This document shows, in pieces, positions 11,233 to 22,539 of a DNA stretch of 64,000 bases. The stretch is from Posidonia oceanica. Its lineage: Eukaryota > Streptophyta > Magnoliopsida > Alismatales > Posidoniaceae. How positions within the stretch are numbered: position 1 is the first letter of the stretch; each line of letters opens with the position of its first letter. A program made the position numbers and the translations under genes. The stretch spans positions 38,494,001 through 38,558,000 of the forward strand of contig JAZBRS010000049.1 of assembly GCA_037176725.1 (NCBI GenBank), given 5' to 3'. The notes under the pieces are model-generated. The model searched no databases, had not been told where the DNA came from, and saw only the letters and a program-made list of their open reading frames with translations.

Positions 11233-11980
11233 TTGCTCTCACCTCGCCACTGCGATTTCTGGCTGTCTCCTCTCTTTTTTTCTTATTCTTTGCTCTTCTT
11301 CTTTTGGGGTGTGTATGGATGGCAGGGTGGGAATTGGGGAGGGGAACATTGGTGGTGGGGGGTGTTCGCACGTGCCAGAAGTTCTGGGCTGGGCTGGGCT
11401 GGGCTGGGCTGGACGGGTTTGAGCGATTCAGGTCCAAAAGAAGATTAATGAACAGTGGTTGTTGTTGTAGTAGTTATAGGAACTGTTGTTAAATGATGTG
11501 GTGCGATAATCAAGAAGATGGGACTTGCTCTCTGATAGCATACTATAAGAATGTTCATGAAATTATATGATGAAAAAGACATTCATGTAGTTAAGTTCGG
11601 GCATCCTCCAACATGTCTATTATGATGTTTATATGGTTGGAGGTTCTCAAGAATCAAGATAGATGGGCATTGGACTTCTTTCTACCATTGTATTTAGGAT
11701 AGATCTTTGCGTGCCTCTTACCATTTGCAAAGGCCTATGACTAAAAGAAAGTTCACCTTAGAATACCGCTTGTACTATCCTTGATGAATGATTTGAACAG
11801 TAGATCTTCCAAAGTGGGTCTGATTCTATCTGGTTTAGAATAAATGTTGCCAGTGTATATAACTAGTGTGAACCAACTAACATACATTCATGGATGTCTA
11901 TATCTACCCCCATTATGGTTGCTTTTGTGTAATCTTGGCAACCTATACAATTGAAGAGATATGAAGAGAAAGGAGAATGA
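9920..11980. repeat. Copy B of the 2.2 kb tandem duplication, with a nested 235 bp repeat
   Basis: This copy holds the working GCAL exon 1 and promoter. Within it, a 235 bp unit occurs twice in tandem (about 10290-10525 and 10545-10770), sharing CCAGATACCTACA, CTACAAATTTTT, GCAATCAC and AACTTTCCC in order; copy A has this unit once (about 8050-8285). The nested repeat lies immediately inside the intron next to the exon 1 donor. Confidence 0.75.
11386..11412 (-). promoter_or_regulatory. Tandem TGGGCT (site II-type) promoter motifs of GCAL
   Basis: Five consecutive GGGCT units lie 154-180 bases upstream of the GCAL start codon. Each overlaps TGGGCT, the site II element (TGGGCY) bound by TCP-class factors and common in promoters of plant respiratory-chain and ribosomal genes. 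The G tracts could also form a G-quadruplex on the plus strand. The motif run is absent from the matching position of copy A (about 9310). Motifs are seen; regulatory use is inferred. Confidence 0.55.
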
Positions 11981-13737
11981 AGGTTTAAATTTCCCATAGT
12001 GAACATAATATAATTTTACGAATAAATTTGGAGAGTAAAGTTCTAAAACTTCTCTCAAGAATTGGAAAGTATTCAGGAAAAATGGATTTAAAACACTTAT
12101 ATAAATTTTCATGATGCTGAAGAATTATTGTGAAAAAAAAAATGACAAAAGAAAATAAGGGAAAGAAAACGCTACTCATCACCCAGTCCTCGTCTTATCC
12201 GTTCATGCCGTCCACATCAACTTCATTTCTACCGTCTTCCTTCGTCATTCATAGGTTTCGTGTTGTTGCTGTACTTCTCTGCGTTGTGAATCAAATACAT
12301 GGTGGAGCATGGAGCACCTCGATTTACATTTTCCAAAAGCCAAAAGTGGAAATCCTGCTTTAAAGCATTTGAGAGGTATATAATAACAACAGATGACATC
12401 AGTAAATGCATGCTGCTGAAAGGATTATCGAGAAGTCGTCTACTTCTTTACTTGGAAAATGAGCTTTTGTAAAGTTGATAAATCTTTATCGAGAAGTCGT
12501 TTATTTCTTTACTACAATTGTGATGTAAATTTTAGCCGAGATGGAAAAGTTGGCTTCTCCACTTGAATGTTTTTCTTTTTGAAAACGGTAGTCAGTTTAT
12601 TCTCTTTAATACTTTTTTCTCCGCGATTCATGAGATTCAAATTCGAGAGAGAGGTGTGCGTTCCACTTGAATGTTGGAGATAGAAGGAATGACGTCTGAA
12701 ATTTGATCAACACAAAAAGAAATTGAGTACTGCCTTTTGCATGTCGATTTATGCCCTTCTTGTGATAATTTTTCGATCAATTCAGAAACACAACTTGTCT
12801 CGAAATATGAACAAAGCATGTATATATCTGTAAAATGGGCAAAACTCGTTTAGATTTAATGCGGTCTTCTTCTTTTTCTGTTATTGTATATATGCATATT
12901 CAATAGGATTTTCACATTTATACGAAGAAGTATATTGGTATCTGGAGTATATTCACTTTTTCCCCTTTTTCTTACGATGATCAACCAAGTATAAAATGTA
13001 ACTCTTTTTTTTCTCCTCCTCTTTATGAATATTTTACACCCGTTCTCTCATCCTTTTTCTTGAAGTTCTTTCTATCATCTTAATTGAATCCTGAAATTTT
13101 ATATCCTTCCTTTGCGTTCCTTACACTACTAGACGTAGATGACCATATATATATAGTTTCCCGGGCGAAGATTAAAAAAAGATAAGGCCATAAGGAGGAA
13201 CAGAAAAAGATGCTTCTTCTCACCGTCAAGTCATAAAACATAGGCATCTTACAAGGACGATAAAGTTATGGATAAGCAAACCTCAATAATTGAGGCCCTT
13301 CTTCTCTCAATTCACACACTATCACACCCTATGTTTCGATACAATGTCAAGCACTACACTAAGACTAGTTACTGTTAATGGGTTGATAATAGCTAGCCCA
13401 TGATCAATTGTAAAAATTACATATATCCATAGAAGTGGAGAATAGAGTACTGAATTAGTAGCTCGGGTAGGAAGTCCATAGGCATGAATCATCATATATA
13501 TCAACAACTTTCATACCATATAACCAACAACTTGCAACTCAACTCTGAAAAGCTGGTAACTTTTTACATTTTTTCCAAACCAAAACCTACAACAAACACG
13601 ACAGGAGCTAGCACCGATATTACGTGGTTAATTATTTATTTATTAATTACTCCCCCATACATAGTAAACATAATAACCCAGGCTGACTGGTATAAGCCAA
13701 TCAATCTTCATGACATACTTGTAATTTACGTACGTCA
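11980..13737. other. Intergenic, no gene seen
   Basis: AT-rich sequence between the GCAL promoter duplication and the next gene. Short open frames on both strands have no family resemblance and no gene-like composition. The segment just left of 13737 would hold the 3' UTR of the 13738-14094 gene. Confidence 0.5.
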
Positions 13738-14094
13738 TCAATACCTCCAGTCATGGTCGATCTGAGAAAGCCGGAAGCTCTCCTGCATGCCGGAGATGTA
13801 CAGCGCAGCCCTCTTGTCGACGTTGTCGTCGCCGGCGTGGTCTGATCCGTAGTCGGCACGGGCCACACGGACAACGTCCACCTTCGCCAGAGAAGACTTG
13901 TGATTCGGCGCCGTCGGCGTGGGGACGTAGTTGCTGGTGTCGTCCACCATGTAGCCGAAGGAGGCAGTCGGAGGCTTCACCACCATGCTGCTGTAGTACT
14001 GCGTTGGGGAGGTGGTGGATTTTGGTGTCTTGTAGAAGGACCTCAGCAGCTTCCCTTTCAGACCTTTTCTGCCGCCTCGACCGCTCGGCTCCAT
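13738..14094 (-). CDS. Uncharacterised 118-residue plant protein
   Basis: An intact, GC-rich single-exon frame in AT-rich surroundings starts at ATG 14094 (MEPSGRGGRKG) and ends TGA at 13738. An in-frame stretch continues upstream but lacks an ATG. The protein opens with a basic Gly/Lys/Arg segment (residues 4-20), a Ser/Thr/Pro-rich middle with FGYMVDDTS at about 46, and an acidic-then-amphipathic tail DNVDKRAALYISGMQESF followed by RLSQIDHDWRY. The D-x-R-A-x-x-Y-I pattern near the C-terminus recalls the short conserved tails of several small plant families of unknown function, but I do not recognise the family. No signal peptide or membrane helix. A TATA box 125 bases upstream supports a real gene. 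Confidence 0.72.
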   Translation of the reverse strand: MEPSGRGGRKGLKGKLLRSFYKTPKSTTSPTQYYSSMVVKPPTASFGYMVDDTSNYVPTPTAPNHKSSLAKVDVVRVARADYGSDHAGDDNVDKRAALYISGMQESFRLSQIDHDWRY

Positions 14095-14218
14095 GTGGCT
14101 TGATGGACTGAGAAAGTAGGATTCCCTGATCACTGACCAGTAAGTAATTAAGCGGTGTATTGTTGTGTGTAGAGGTGTACTAATAGTTTGGTGGGGTGTT
14201 CATGGTGTGGCAGTGGAG

Positions 14219-14228
14219 CTATTTATAG
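14219..14228 (-). promoter_or_regulatory. TATA box of the 118-residue protein gene
   Basis: CTATAAATAG on the minus strand, 125 bases before the ATG, predicts a leader of roughly 90 bases. It is the best TATA match near this gene. Confidence 0.6.
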
Positions 14229-15127
14229 CAGCAAGACATGTCCATGCAATCAATAGGGTGATGTGAAGTTAATTCATGGACTAGGTATTTTGCAGTTTTA
14301 CAAATTTCTCTTGACTTTTTGGATTTTAGTTCTTGAAAATATATAAGTGAATTTGATCGATCGAGAGCATGTGTAGGACTGTTGTAAGTTTTCAACTTTA
14401 GGTAATATTTCGAACTGCTTAAAGGAGGATGAATCTGACATATATATACCACCTCGGTCTGTTTCTACTGGAAGTTGGTCCTTCACAACTTTTGACTCCC
14501 GAAGTTGGGTCTGTATTTTTTTTAGAGAAAGTTAACTTAATCATGACATTATGTAGAAAACTTTGGGAAAATCAATTTAACATAGAATTTGAAGCTCGCG
14601 GAAGCAATATCTATCACTACAATATTGAATTATCATATTTGACATTGTACTTGATGATGATTCTTAAACTTCGAACACCACTGGTGTGCTAGAAGCGTTT
14701 AACTCTTCGTGTCAAGGACAAAGAGATTTTTCAAAAGATGTTTAATTGCTTTAAATTTGTTTAGATGATCTTTTAATTTAACTAATAAATAAAGGTGCAA
14801 CAGCATAAATCTACGCGTACTGCTTCAAAATCCTTCTTATGCGAATTTAAGCGTGTTAAATGAGTAATGACTAGAGGCGAGAATATGTATACCAACAAAC
14901 GGTAATAAAATAGGTAATATTTTATTTTAAAAATATGAAATATATTTCGAATTCTTATGCAAATTATCCTCCACTCCCAAGTCTGATGTGATACTTGATG
15001 AAACACAAAAGCTATTTTCCAGATAGCTTGTAAAACACTCCTCCCAATCCAAACGATATTCCTATAATAAAAACTTACTATTTTCTAGATGGAAAAGATT
15101 GGTCTTAGTATAATCAAACTATGATTA
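14229..15127. other. Intergenic, no gene seen
   Basis: Upstream region of the 13.7-14.1 kb gene followed by AT-rich DNA up to the solo LTR. Nothing else recognisable. Confidence 0.5.
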
Positions 15128-15928
15128 GTTAGTGTAACCTATCCCCGTACCTCGACGTCGAATCGACCGACATCGAGCGAAAAGAGAGAGAGAGTGACAC
15201 GGATAATGGCGAATGAGGAAAACAAAGATAGAATAAAAACAGAGTCGCTACCTAATCTATTTAATCGGGAGACGAGGAAAATAGGAGGAAATGCAAGAAA
15301 ACATGCAAATAAATGTAATACTATGCAAAATGATTGACTCGTACCAAGGATAAGGGCAAAATAGTCACTGCGGGCCAGAGAAAGGATAAAGACTCCTATT
15401 ACATGCGGGAAATGTGTTAGGCACACCCGACACGTCCGAGAAATCGGTCTTTCTTGGCTAATCTCGCTCGCATTTACAGGATTATCGGCAATGATTGCCT
15501 TTAACTGTACGTCTAGGGGACGAAGGATGCCATGCCATGCTATGTATGCTTAAATTCCTAAATGCCTGAATGCCATGTATGGGAAATTAAACGTACAGCC
15601 TATATGCTCAGCAGCGCTGCCTGTGTTCCGAATCGGGTGAACCCTGGTTCGTAAGAACTTCAGTCAGTAAGCATCACTGCCCTAAATGCGATGCAGGCGA
15701 GAAATCAAAACGTCGAAGAAAACCTTGCAATGCGAATAGCGACATGCGATGGAAAACAAGTTCGAGGCCGAAAACCACGGGAAAGCAGGTGATGCAAGGC
15801 ATAAAATAGGAAACAGGGGTCCGACAGCATACATGGGTGTCAAGGCATGTACTGGAGGCAACAAAATGCGGAAAGTGACAACGAAAACAAGATCGGCGCT
15901 TAAAAACAATATGCAGCCAACTGTAAAA

Positions 15929-16920
15929 CGTTGGACGCTGGTCTGACCAGCGTCCTATGTTGGACGCTGGAACAGATAGCGTCCAACACAGAGAAATAAA
16001 AAACCTGCAGATAAACCATGTAAATTTGAAAATCATGTATTTTAATGCAACGAAAAGCTATGGACAGATAAACCATGCTAAAAGATCAAGGCACAAAGTT
16101 CAGAAATCCAATGCAAGCATTAGAATGATTTTAAACTAGCAAAGGGTGTTGGACGCTGTAATCACCAGCGTCCAACATTAGAAGCAATGATCCCCAACGT
16201 CCAACAGCTGAGCCCGAGTTTTAAAATAAATGCATGCATGCTGAATGTATAAACATTATGCAAATGCAATATGGCAGCAGAATACATGTAAATCATGCTA
16301 GGCAAACCAGATAAACAGCAAAAAAGAGATTTAAGAACATGACATAGGCATAAAGCTGGCTTGAAACAAAGCAGAGTGTTGGATGCTGAAACACACAGCA
16401 TCTAACACAGGACGCTAGAGTATTCTGTGTCCAACACAGGACAGGCAGAGACATAAAAGCTGCTACATGTAAACTGATAAAAAACACCATATAAACTTGC
16501 AAGAAACTGGAAGAAAACCCATATATCAACATACACACACATGGATCAAAGAAGCATCTTAAGATAAAGTGATTATAAGATGCAAGGATGCGAAAATAAC
16601 AAGCTGGGGTGTATGACGTTGAGATGACCTGCATCCTACATAGGACGCTGGAAACGCTAACATCCTACACCCAGGCAGGAGATACTGATGCATGGAAAAG
16701 GAAAACAAGCCTAAATCAAGATGAGATCTACAACATGACATGTAAAAGTATGAAGAGAAGCATGCAAGATGATCCACATAAACATAGCATTCAAATCATA
16801 ACAGCATAGAAGCAAAATAAAATAAAATAAATAAAAGGACCAGCATGAGTGTTGGACGCTGCCTCAGGACATGTCCAACGTTGGACACACTAGGCTGTGC
16901 ATCCAACAGGTCGGGAAACT
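15929..16920. repeat. Array of hairpins built on TTGGACGCTG, period about 230 bp
   Basis: Pairs of TTGGACGCTG-type and CAGCGTCCAAC-type half-sites face each other across 8-12 base loops at about 15931, 15960, 16146, 16377, 16611 and 16852, each pair often doubled. Spacing is about 213-240 bases, and the spacers share short runs such as ACATGTAAA, CCATGC and GCAAGAA, so this is a decayed tandem repeat whose palindromic core stayed best preserved. A further double hairpin is at 17730-17791. All lie inside the solo LTR. Confidence 0.75.
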
Positions 16921-17729
16921 TCCCGGCCAAAACCAATAGCTAGATCGGCCAAAAATTGAAAACCAACTAGCTAGGAAGCAAGAGTAAGCAATAACGAACA
17001 TAACCATGCATTTAATACCAGAAATGGGTGTGTGGATAGCTCCACCCACCTCCTCCCTCTTGCCGCCGGTGTTCATGGCATTTCCGGCCAACTGTGGGGC
17101 CGAAATGCCATGAAACCTGGCTGTGAAGCTTGGCTACGATGGGGAGGAGGCGAGGGACACGCCGAGGGAAAGAAACTTACCTACATGCGGCCTGTAAGAG
17201 TTGTGCGCAGCTGCCGGCGAACTTAGACGGAATGCGGCGAGCTCGCGAAGGGGGGAGGCTGTTGTGGGCTCTCTCGCGTGTGGATGAGGATTCGGAGTGG
17301 CTAGGAGGATCTCTCAGGCTCTTCCCCGGGCTCTTGGGTGGTCTATGTGGTGCTGGAAGTGTTTGGTGTTGATGGGTTCTTCTTTGGTTGCCGACGGAGA
17401 AGATGGGTTATGTGGCACACGCCTTGAGGAGGAATGGGCTGTCTAGGGGGTGTATGCTGGTCGTGGCTGTCAGGGGAAGTTAATGGGATGTCAGGAAGGT
17501 GGAGCAAAAGACGCGGGTGGCAAAGCACAAGCGGTTGGTTGCAGTGGGTGGTGCTGAGACCGGAGAACCCGCTGGCGGAGGAAGGGACGCGGTGGCAGGC
17601 TGAGTAAGTGGCCTTGGCGTGTAATGGGTGGTCAGGAGCGGTGAGGGGACGCGGTAGTAAGTGTGGACTGACGAAGGAGAGGACGGGAGTGGCAGGCCAG
17701 AGGTGGTGGAGGCGATAGCCGTCCCGACT

Positions 17730-17791
17730 CGTTGGACGTTGGCACAGAGTGCGTCCAACGTAGGACGCTGCCAGATCTTACATCCAACGAG
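17730..17791. repeat. Isolated double hairpin of the TTGGACG family
   Basis: CGTTGGACGTTGG...GCGTCCAACG is followed directly by TAGGACGCTGCC...CATCCAACG. It is the same palindromic unit as the main array, about 880 bases further on, close to the right end of the LTR. Confidence 0.65.
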
Positions 17792-18025
17792 TCAGAGAAG
17801 GTTTAAGGGTTGCTTTGGGTGTTTTGGCTTAGGTTAAAGTGTAGACTAAGGCTTAGGAAGACTTAGGTGGAGTTTTGTGAGGGTTTAGGTGGGTTTAGGA
17901 AGGTTTTGGAGTTTTGTGAGATTTTAAGATAGATTTGAGAGAGAGATAGCTATCTCAAAATCCAAGCGAATTTCTAACAGTATCCACCAACGTTCAAGTT
18001 GTCAAAATAAAATGTCTACAGTTAG

Positions 18026-18786
18026 AAACCCTTTATTCATGATAAAGTAAATTTAAAGTTCCTCTGAAAAAAATCTGTAATAGGTGATTTGCATAACAAG
18101 GCTTTTTATAGTTCTAGACTTTTGATAGAATTATACCATTGTATACATCAGAACATCTGAAAGTAGACTTCACCAATCTCGGCTTCTCATTGAAACATCA
18201 CTTAGTCCAACAACCGCAGCCTAAGGAAACAGGTCTTACATTACAAATTTGTACATGCTAGTATGACTATAAATATGGAGGAATCAAAATCAAATCCCAC
18301 CATAAATATCTTGTTGCCTGATGAAGCAAAAAGATAAGATGGATAAATACCTTATGTAGATAAAATGAAGGTCGTTTTCTAAAAGGAATAAAAAAAGGTC
18401 TCCAACTTTTTCCTGCTCGCTGCTCTTATCTAATGGGCCTCTATTGTGTTGATAACACCATGTATAATTAACCCAATAAATGGGTCCTACTAAAAGCATA
18501 GATTCTATAATTGACTAATTAGCATTCTTGTCTAAATTCCTTTTTGAACTTGCAAAAAACAGGAAAACTTTTGAAAGCAAAATAACTTGTAGAAGTGGAT
18601 ATTCTGTAATGTCTTTGTCAAAAAAAGTTTAGAAACATCTAGAGATCCATCCAATGTTCCTTCTGGTAATTACTATGGACCATGAAGTTGAATTCTTTGA
18701 TCTTGCTTGTCTAGATTTAAAGTAATCTATTTTAATTTGTAAACAGCGTGTGTAGCATTAAATTACCAATCAGGCCCATTTTCTTG
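18026..18786. other. Intergenic, no gene seen
   Basis: AT-rich sequence right of the solo LTR with no open frame of interest. Confidence 0.5.
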
Positions 18787-19712
18787 TAGGCACCTACACG
18801 AAAAAAAACCTATAGATACATTAAGTGGGGATAATCTCAATCGTTGGATTTAATTAACGATCCAGAATAGAAGAATGAAGAGGAAGAGGAGAAGGAGCGG
18901 AAGGCAGGGAGGCAGAAGGAAGAAGAGGAGTTTCGTGCAGGCACCTACATGAAAAAAACCTATAAGTACATTAAGTGGGATAATCTCAGCCGTTGGATTT
19001 AACCAACGATCCAGAATAGAGGAATGAAGAAGAGGAGCGGAAGGCCAGGGGAGGCAGAAGGAAGAAGAGGAGGAGCTCGACAGTAGTAGTGGAAGAGGAG
19101 GAGGAGGAGGAGGAAAAGGAGGAGCGGAAGGTGAGGGGGAGGGCGATGCCCGATGGCGGCAGTGGAAGAAAGAGGAAGAGCAGGAGGCGAGGGGAAGGTA
19201 GGAGGAGGAAGAGGGGGAGCAAAAGGCGAGGAGGAGGCTGGTGCTCGACGACGACAGCAGAAGAAAGAGGAGGAGCGGGAGGCGAGGGCGAGGCAGAAGG
19301 AAGAAGAGGAGGAGCTCGATGGCGGTAGCGGAAGAGGAAGAAGAGGAGCAGAAAGCCGGGGGGGGAGGCCGGTTTTCGACAGTGGCAGTGGAAAAAAGAG
19401 GAGGAGCGAGAGGTGGAAAGGCCACGGGAAAGGAGGAAGAGTCGTGCTGCGGTACACGAGGGGAGGCCACGTGGTACACAGGTGATTAGCGGAGTTGAGG
19501 AGACGGCGACGGAAGAAAGAGACAGAGCGGGAAGGTGGGGGCACACGTGGGAGGGGCGGCAACGGTGAAGAGGGACGGGGAGGTGACGACGGCGGCATGT
19601 GGAGAGGCAACAACGAGGAAAACGAGGAGGAAGCAGTGGAATAGGAGGCATATCTCAGTCATTGATTGGGTGCTTACAGGAAAACTCTCTGTAGACACCT
19701 ACATATGTATTT
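18787..19712. repeat. Purine-rich minisatellite with tandem flank, possibly inside a small element
   Basis: A 151 bp direct repeat starts at 18787 and 18938 (GGCACCTACA(C/T)GAAAAAA, then TACATTAAGTGGG and CGTTGGATTTAA). It leads into about 550 bases of almost pure purine on the plus strand, made of imperfect units of AGGAAGAAGAGGAGGAGCTC and GGAGGCGAGGG. The left edge GTAGGCACCTACA and, inverted, the right edge GTAGGTGTCTACA near 19712 may be terminal inverted repeats. Long open frames on the minus strand here are only the lack of stop codons in Ser/Pro/Leu-rich low-complexity DNA. Confidence 0.6.
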
Positions 19713-21904
19713 TCATGATTCTCACCTGCCTCCAAACAAATAGAAGTACCAAATCATTGTTCCTTTTTTTGTTTGATTTAAGAGTTTTATAGAGAAATTT
19801 AAGTGAGTATCTAGTGATCTGTTAGTCCCTTTTTCATTTGGATCTAAAATAAGAGAAACTAGGATTAAGTGTAGGATGATTTTGTGTCTTTATAATGTTG
19901 CTATTCTATATCTAAATGGAATACTTTTTGGAAGGTGAACAGATTAATGAGCATGAGAACTTAAGTTGGACTGAAAGCTGTAACAACTACCTACAGGAGT
20001 GTAAGATTTATTGAAAGAGGAGATGAAATTAGAATGTGCCACTCTTTACTTCAAAATATTAGACATGCTACTCAGAATTTAAGCCTCTGCATTTTTTGTC
20101 AAGCATGCAAAACAACCACACATATTCTTGGCTTATTCTGCACAAATCCAAAGAAATTCCTCATATTGTCCTAATGATTTAAGCACTAAGCATTCTATTG
20201 CATTTTGTTCAAGATAAAATTACAATATATACCCAGGTGATTTGTGTCTCTAAATCTTGGTTCTCACGATGCACCTGAGAGACAATCCTGGCACTTTTTG
20301 GAACAATAATAGGAAAATGAGATGGTCTATTAATGTTCCACAGAGATTGCCAAACGATTATTTATTTTTCTGTTTTCTACATTTAGCCTGGCTTGGAATA
20401 TTGAAACAATTTGTTCTCATAGTACCCCACAAAGATTACGAGAAGATGCGTCTTTTTAGTCTTGTGGAGATGGTATTCCCTTCCTTTTGATCTGTTTTCC
20501 TCCACTTAACTAGTGGTAGGCCAATATGCTGGTTTTGTACCTATCACTACATCTGATGATTCTGCTATGGGGGACTCACATGTACAACCTTTATGTGCCA
20601 CTTTCTCTATCCTCTAATCCATTACATTTAAATATTAGCATAGCTTCCTTTGATACTGATTTTGGGTTTTGGTTGAGATATCAATATTATCAAATTTGCT
20701 CTTTCAGGTAAATTAATGATCTTTCTTTTGTTTATTTAGTTGTAGAGTTTGGAATCTTCTTTAAAGAGTGTAGAAGGCATGTTTCTTCGATCTCTTTAAC
20801 AATCATTAAGTTCTTCTCATGTCTTGTATTGTTAGAGTACAAACAAATACCATATATATCATCATTTCCCATTGAGATGAACACAACTAAGTGCGTTGCT
20901 CAAATATCACATATGGACATCCATATTGGTTAAAATTCACATCAAGAATCTAGAATTCTGATGCCCTTTATTCGATTCTGGTGCTGTGCTTTTTATATCC
21001 AGTGTGGTTTCTTACAGTGACGTGTCTTCTTGCATTTCTTCCATTTTTAGAATTCAGCATTAAGACTAATAATTTGACGACCCCATCTTTCAGGAACCAT
21101 GGAAAGGTTAATGAGACTTACGAGATCTCTCCAGATTAGATATTTTGGTCAAGTCATTGTCGTAGCAACCAATGCTACATGTACTATACTATATCAAGGT
21201 TGTGGGACATGCAAATGTGTCTATTTCTGATCTAGGATTTTTTTTAGAATGAGACATGACAAATCTTTTAAAATAAATATAATAAAATAATAAAATTTTA
21301 ATATTATTAAAATATTATTAACTAAATCATAGAATTCCTCGATGCAGACGTATACACTGAAAGTGTTTCATTATTGTCAATGACAGAGGGAGGGGGGTTG
21401 GGTAGGGGCAATTGTCTCTCCTTTTTTAAAAGAATCTTATTACTTTATCTTATTCACATATTAAAAAATTAAGTAGGTAATGTAAATTGTCCCTCCTGTT
21501 TAAATTTAAATTTCATTATCATACAAATTTTAAAAATATTTAAAACTATCGTGCAAAATTTACAAATAAAAACGTTAAAATCCCACGTCCCCATTACAAC
21601 ACTAAACCCTAAAAAAACCTTTCCCAAAAATTCTTGCTCCGCCCCTACGTCTCCCCCACTTTCACCTCGTTGAGTCGCTACTCGCTCCATCCCTGTCGTG
21701 GCGTCAGAGTCACCGACACTCCCTCCCAAACCTCCGGCAAACTTCACATCTAGCCCCCCTCCTCCCCTACCTTCACCTCACTGCTTGCTTCATCCCTGCC
21801 ACCACGTTAGTGTTGCCGACACCCCCTCCCCAACGTCGCCATTTTATTCTTTCTTTTCCAATGGATTCACGAATCCTTCTTATCCTTTATCTTTAGGTAA
21901 TCAG

Positions 21905-21944
<40 letters not shown>

Positions 21945-22282
21945 CAAGCATTCTCGACGACGAAGCTTGTTAAAACCTAGTTTCATAACAAAATGAAAGA
22001 TACGTTTCTTGTAGATTGTTTGGTTGTTTATATTAAAAAAGAAATTATCAAGAACATTAGTACTACTACCTTGATTGAAGATTTCATTAATGTGAGTGAG
22101 CGAATGGCTCAACTTAAATGAAGACTGAAGTTAGTTCAGATTTATGGTTTTATTTTTTGTAAATATCCATGTTTGTATACACTTTTGGATATTTTATCAA
22201 AGATTAAAATTTCTTTTTAGGTTTGCTTTTGTAAATATCCATTTTTTCAAACATTTGGATATATTTTTGGATATTATATTTG
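19713..22282. other. Intergenic, AT-rich, with a CT microsatellite
   Basis: No gene recognised. A (CT)n run lies at 21908-21941. From about 21370 to 21600 the text GGGGCAATTGTC...AATTGTCCCTCC resembles the AT-rich tails of the decayed hAT-type relics at 22540 and 30214. Confidence 0.45.
21908..21941. repeat. (CT)n microsatellite
   Basis: About 17 uninterrupted CT units. Confidence 0.9.
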
Positions 22283-22503
22283 GGGTCCGTTTGGTAAAAC
22301 TTTTGAGTAACTTTTGAGCATGTAGCTTCTTCCAGAAGCTACAATAGTCCAACAGTTCTACCAAACACTATCAACTTCTCAGAATAAAAAAGCTTTTGGA
22401 ACAGTGATTCCTTTACATTTCCAGAAGCGAGAGTATGGTTGCTTCCAACCAGAAGCTAGTTTTTACACTTGGATTCAAAAGTTGAAGCTTTATCAAACGG
22501 ACC
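22283..22503. mobile_element. Tourist-like MITE, 221 bp
   Basis: Termini GGGTCCGTTTGGTAAA and, inverted, GGGTCCGTTTGATAAAG are near-perfect inverted repeats. A TTA follows the right end and TTG precedes the left end, consistent with a worn 3 bp TTA target duplication of PIF/Harbinger elements. A sister copy is at 39118-39339. Confidence 0.8.
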
Positions 22504-22539
22504 CTTAGTAACATATATAAAGTATCGTCTCCCTTGATT

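Larger units (their letters stand above)
15133..18020. mobile_element. 2.9 kb solo LTR with perfect 5 bp target duplication
   Basis: The element starts TGTAACCTATCCCCG at 15133 and ends AATGTCTACA at 18020 (TGTA...TACA). It is flanked on both sides by GTTAG (15128-15132 and 18021-18025). No gag or pol remains and there is no second copy of the ends, so it is a solo LTR left by recombination between two LTRs. The TGTAACC...CCCGTACCTCGACGTCG beginning resembles large Ty3/gypsy (Tat/Ogre-type) LTRs; that family call is from memory. Inside are a hairpin array (15929-16920 and 17730-17791) and a GC-rich part at 17040-17800. Confidence 0.82.

Noticed and set aside
10867..11448. Plus-strand and alternative minus-strand open frames over GCAL exon 1
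   Set aside because: They are shadows of the GC-rich exon 1, which has a clear family match and correct splice junction in its own frame.
13738..14133. Longer form of the 13.7 kb gene starting at 14133
   Set aside because: The codon there is GTG; the first ATG in frame is at 14094, suitably placed after the TATA box.
15929..16920. Regularly spaced palindromes resembling a CRISPR array
   Set aside because: Plant nuclear DNA, spacing of about 230 bases, spacers related to each other, and location inside a solo LTR.
18850..19651. Three overlapping minus-strand open frames of about 200 codons rich in Ser, Pro and Leu
   Set aside because: They are the complement of a purine-only minisatellite, where stop codons cannot occur; composition is low complexity and all frames are equally open.
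19713..21240. Possible gene fragments around 20260-20490 and 21090-21140
   Set aside because: Short open frames without recognisable motifs, splice sites or composition shift.
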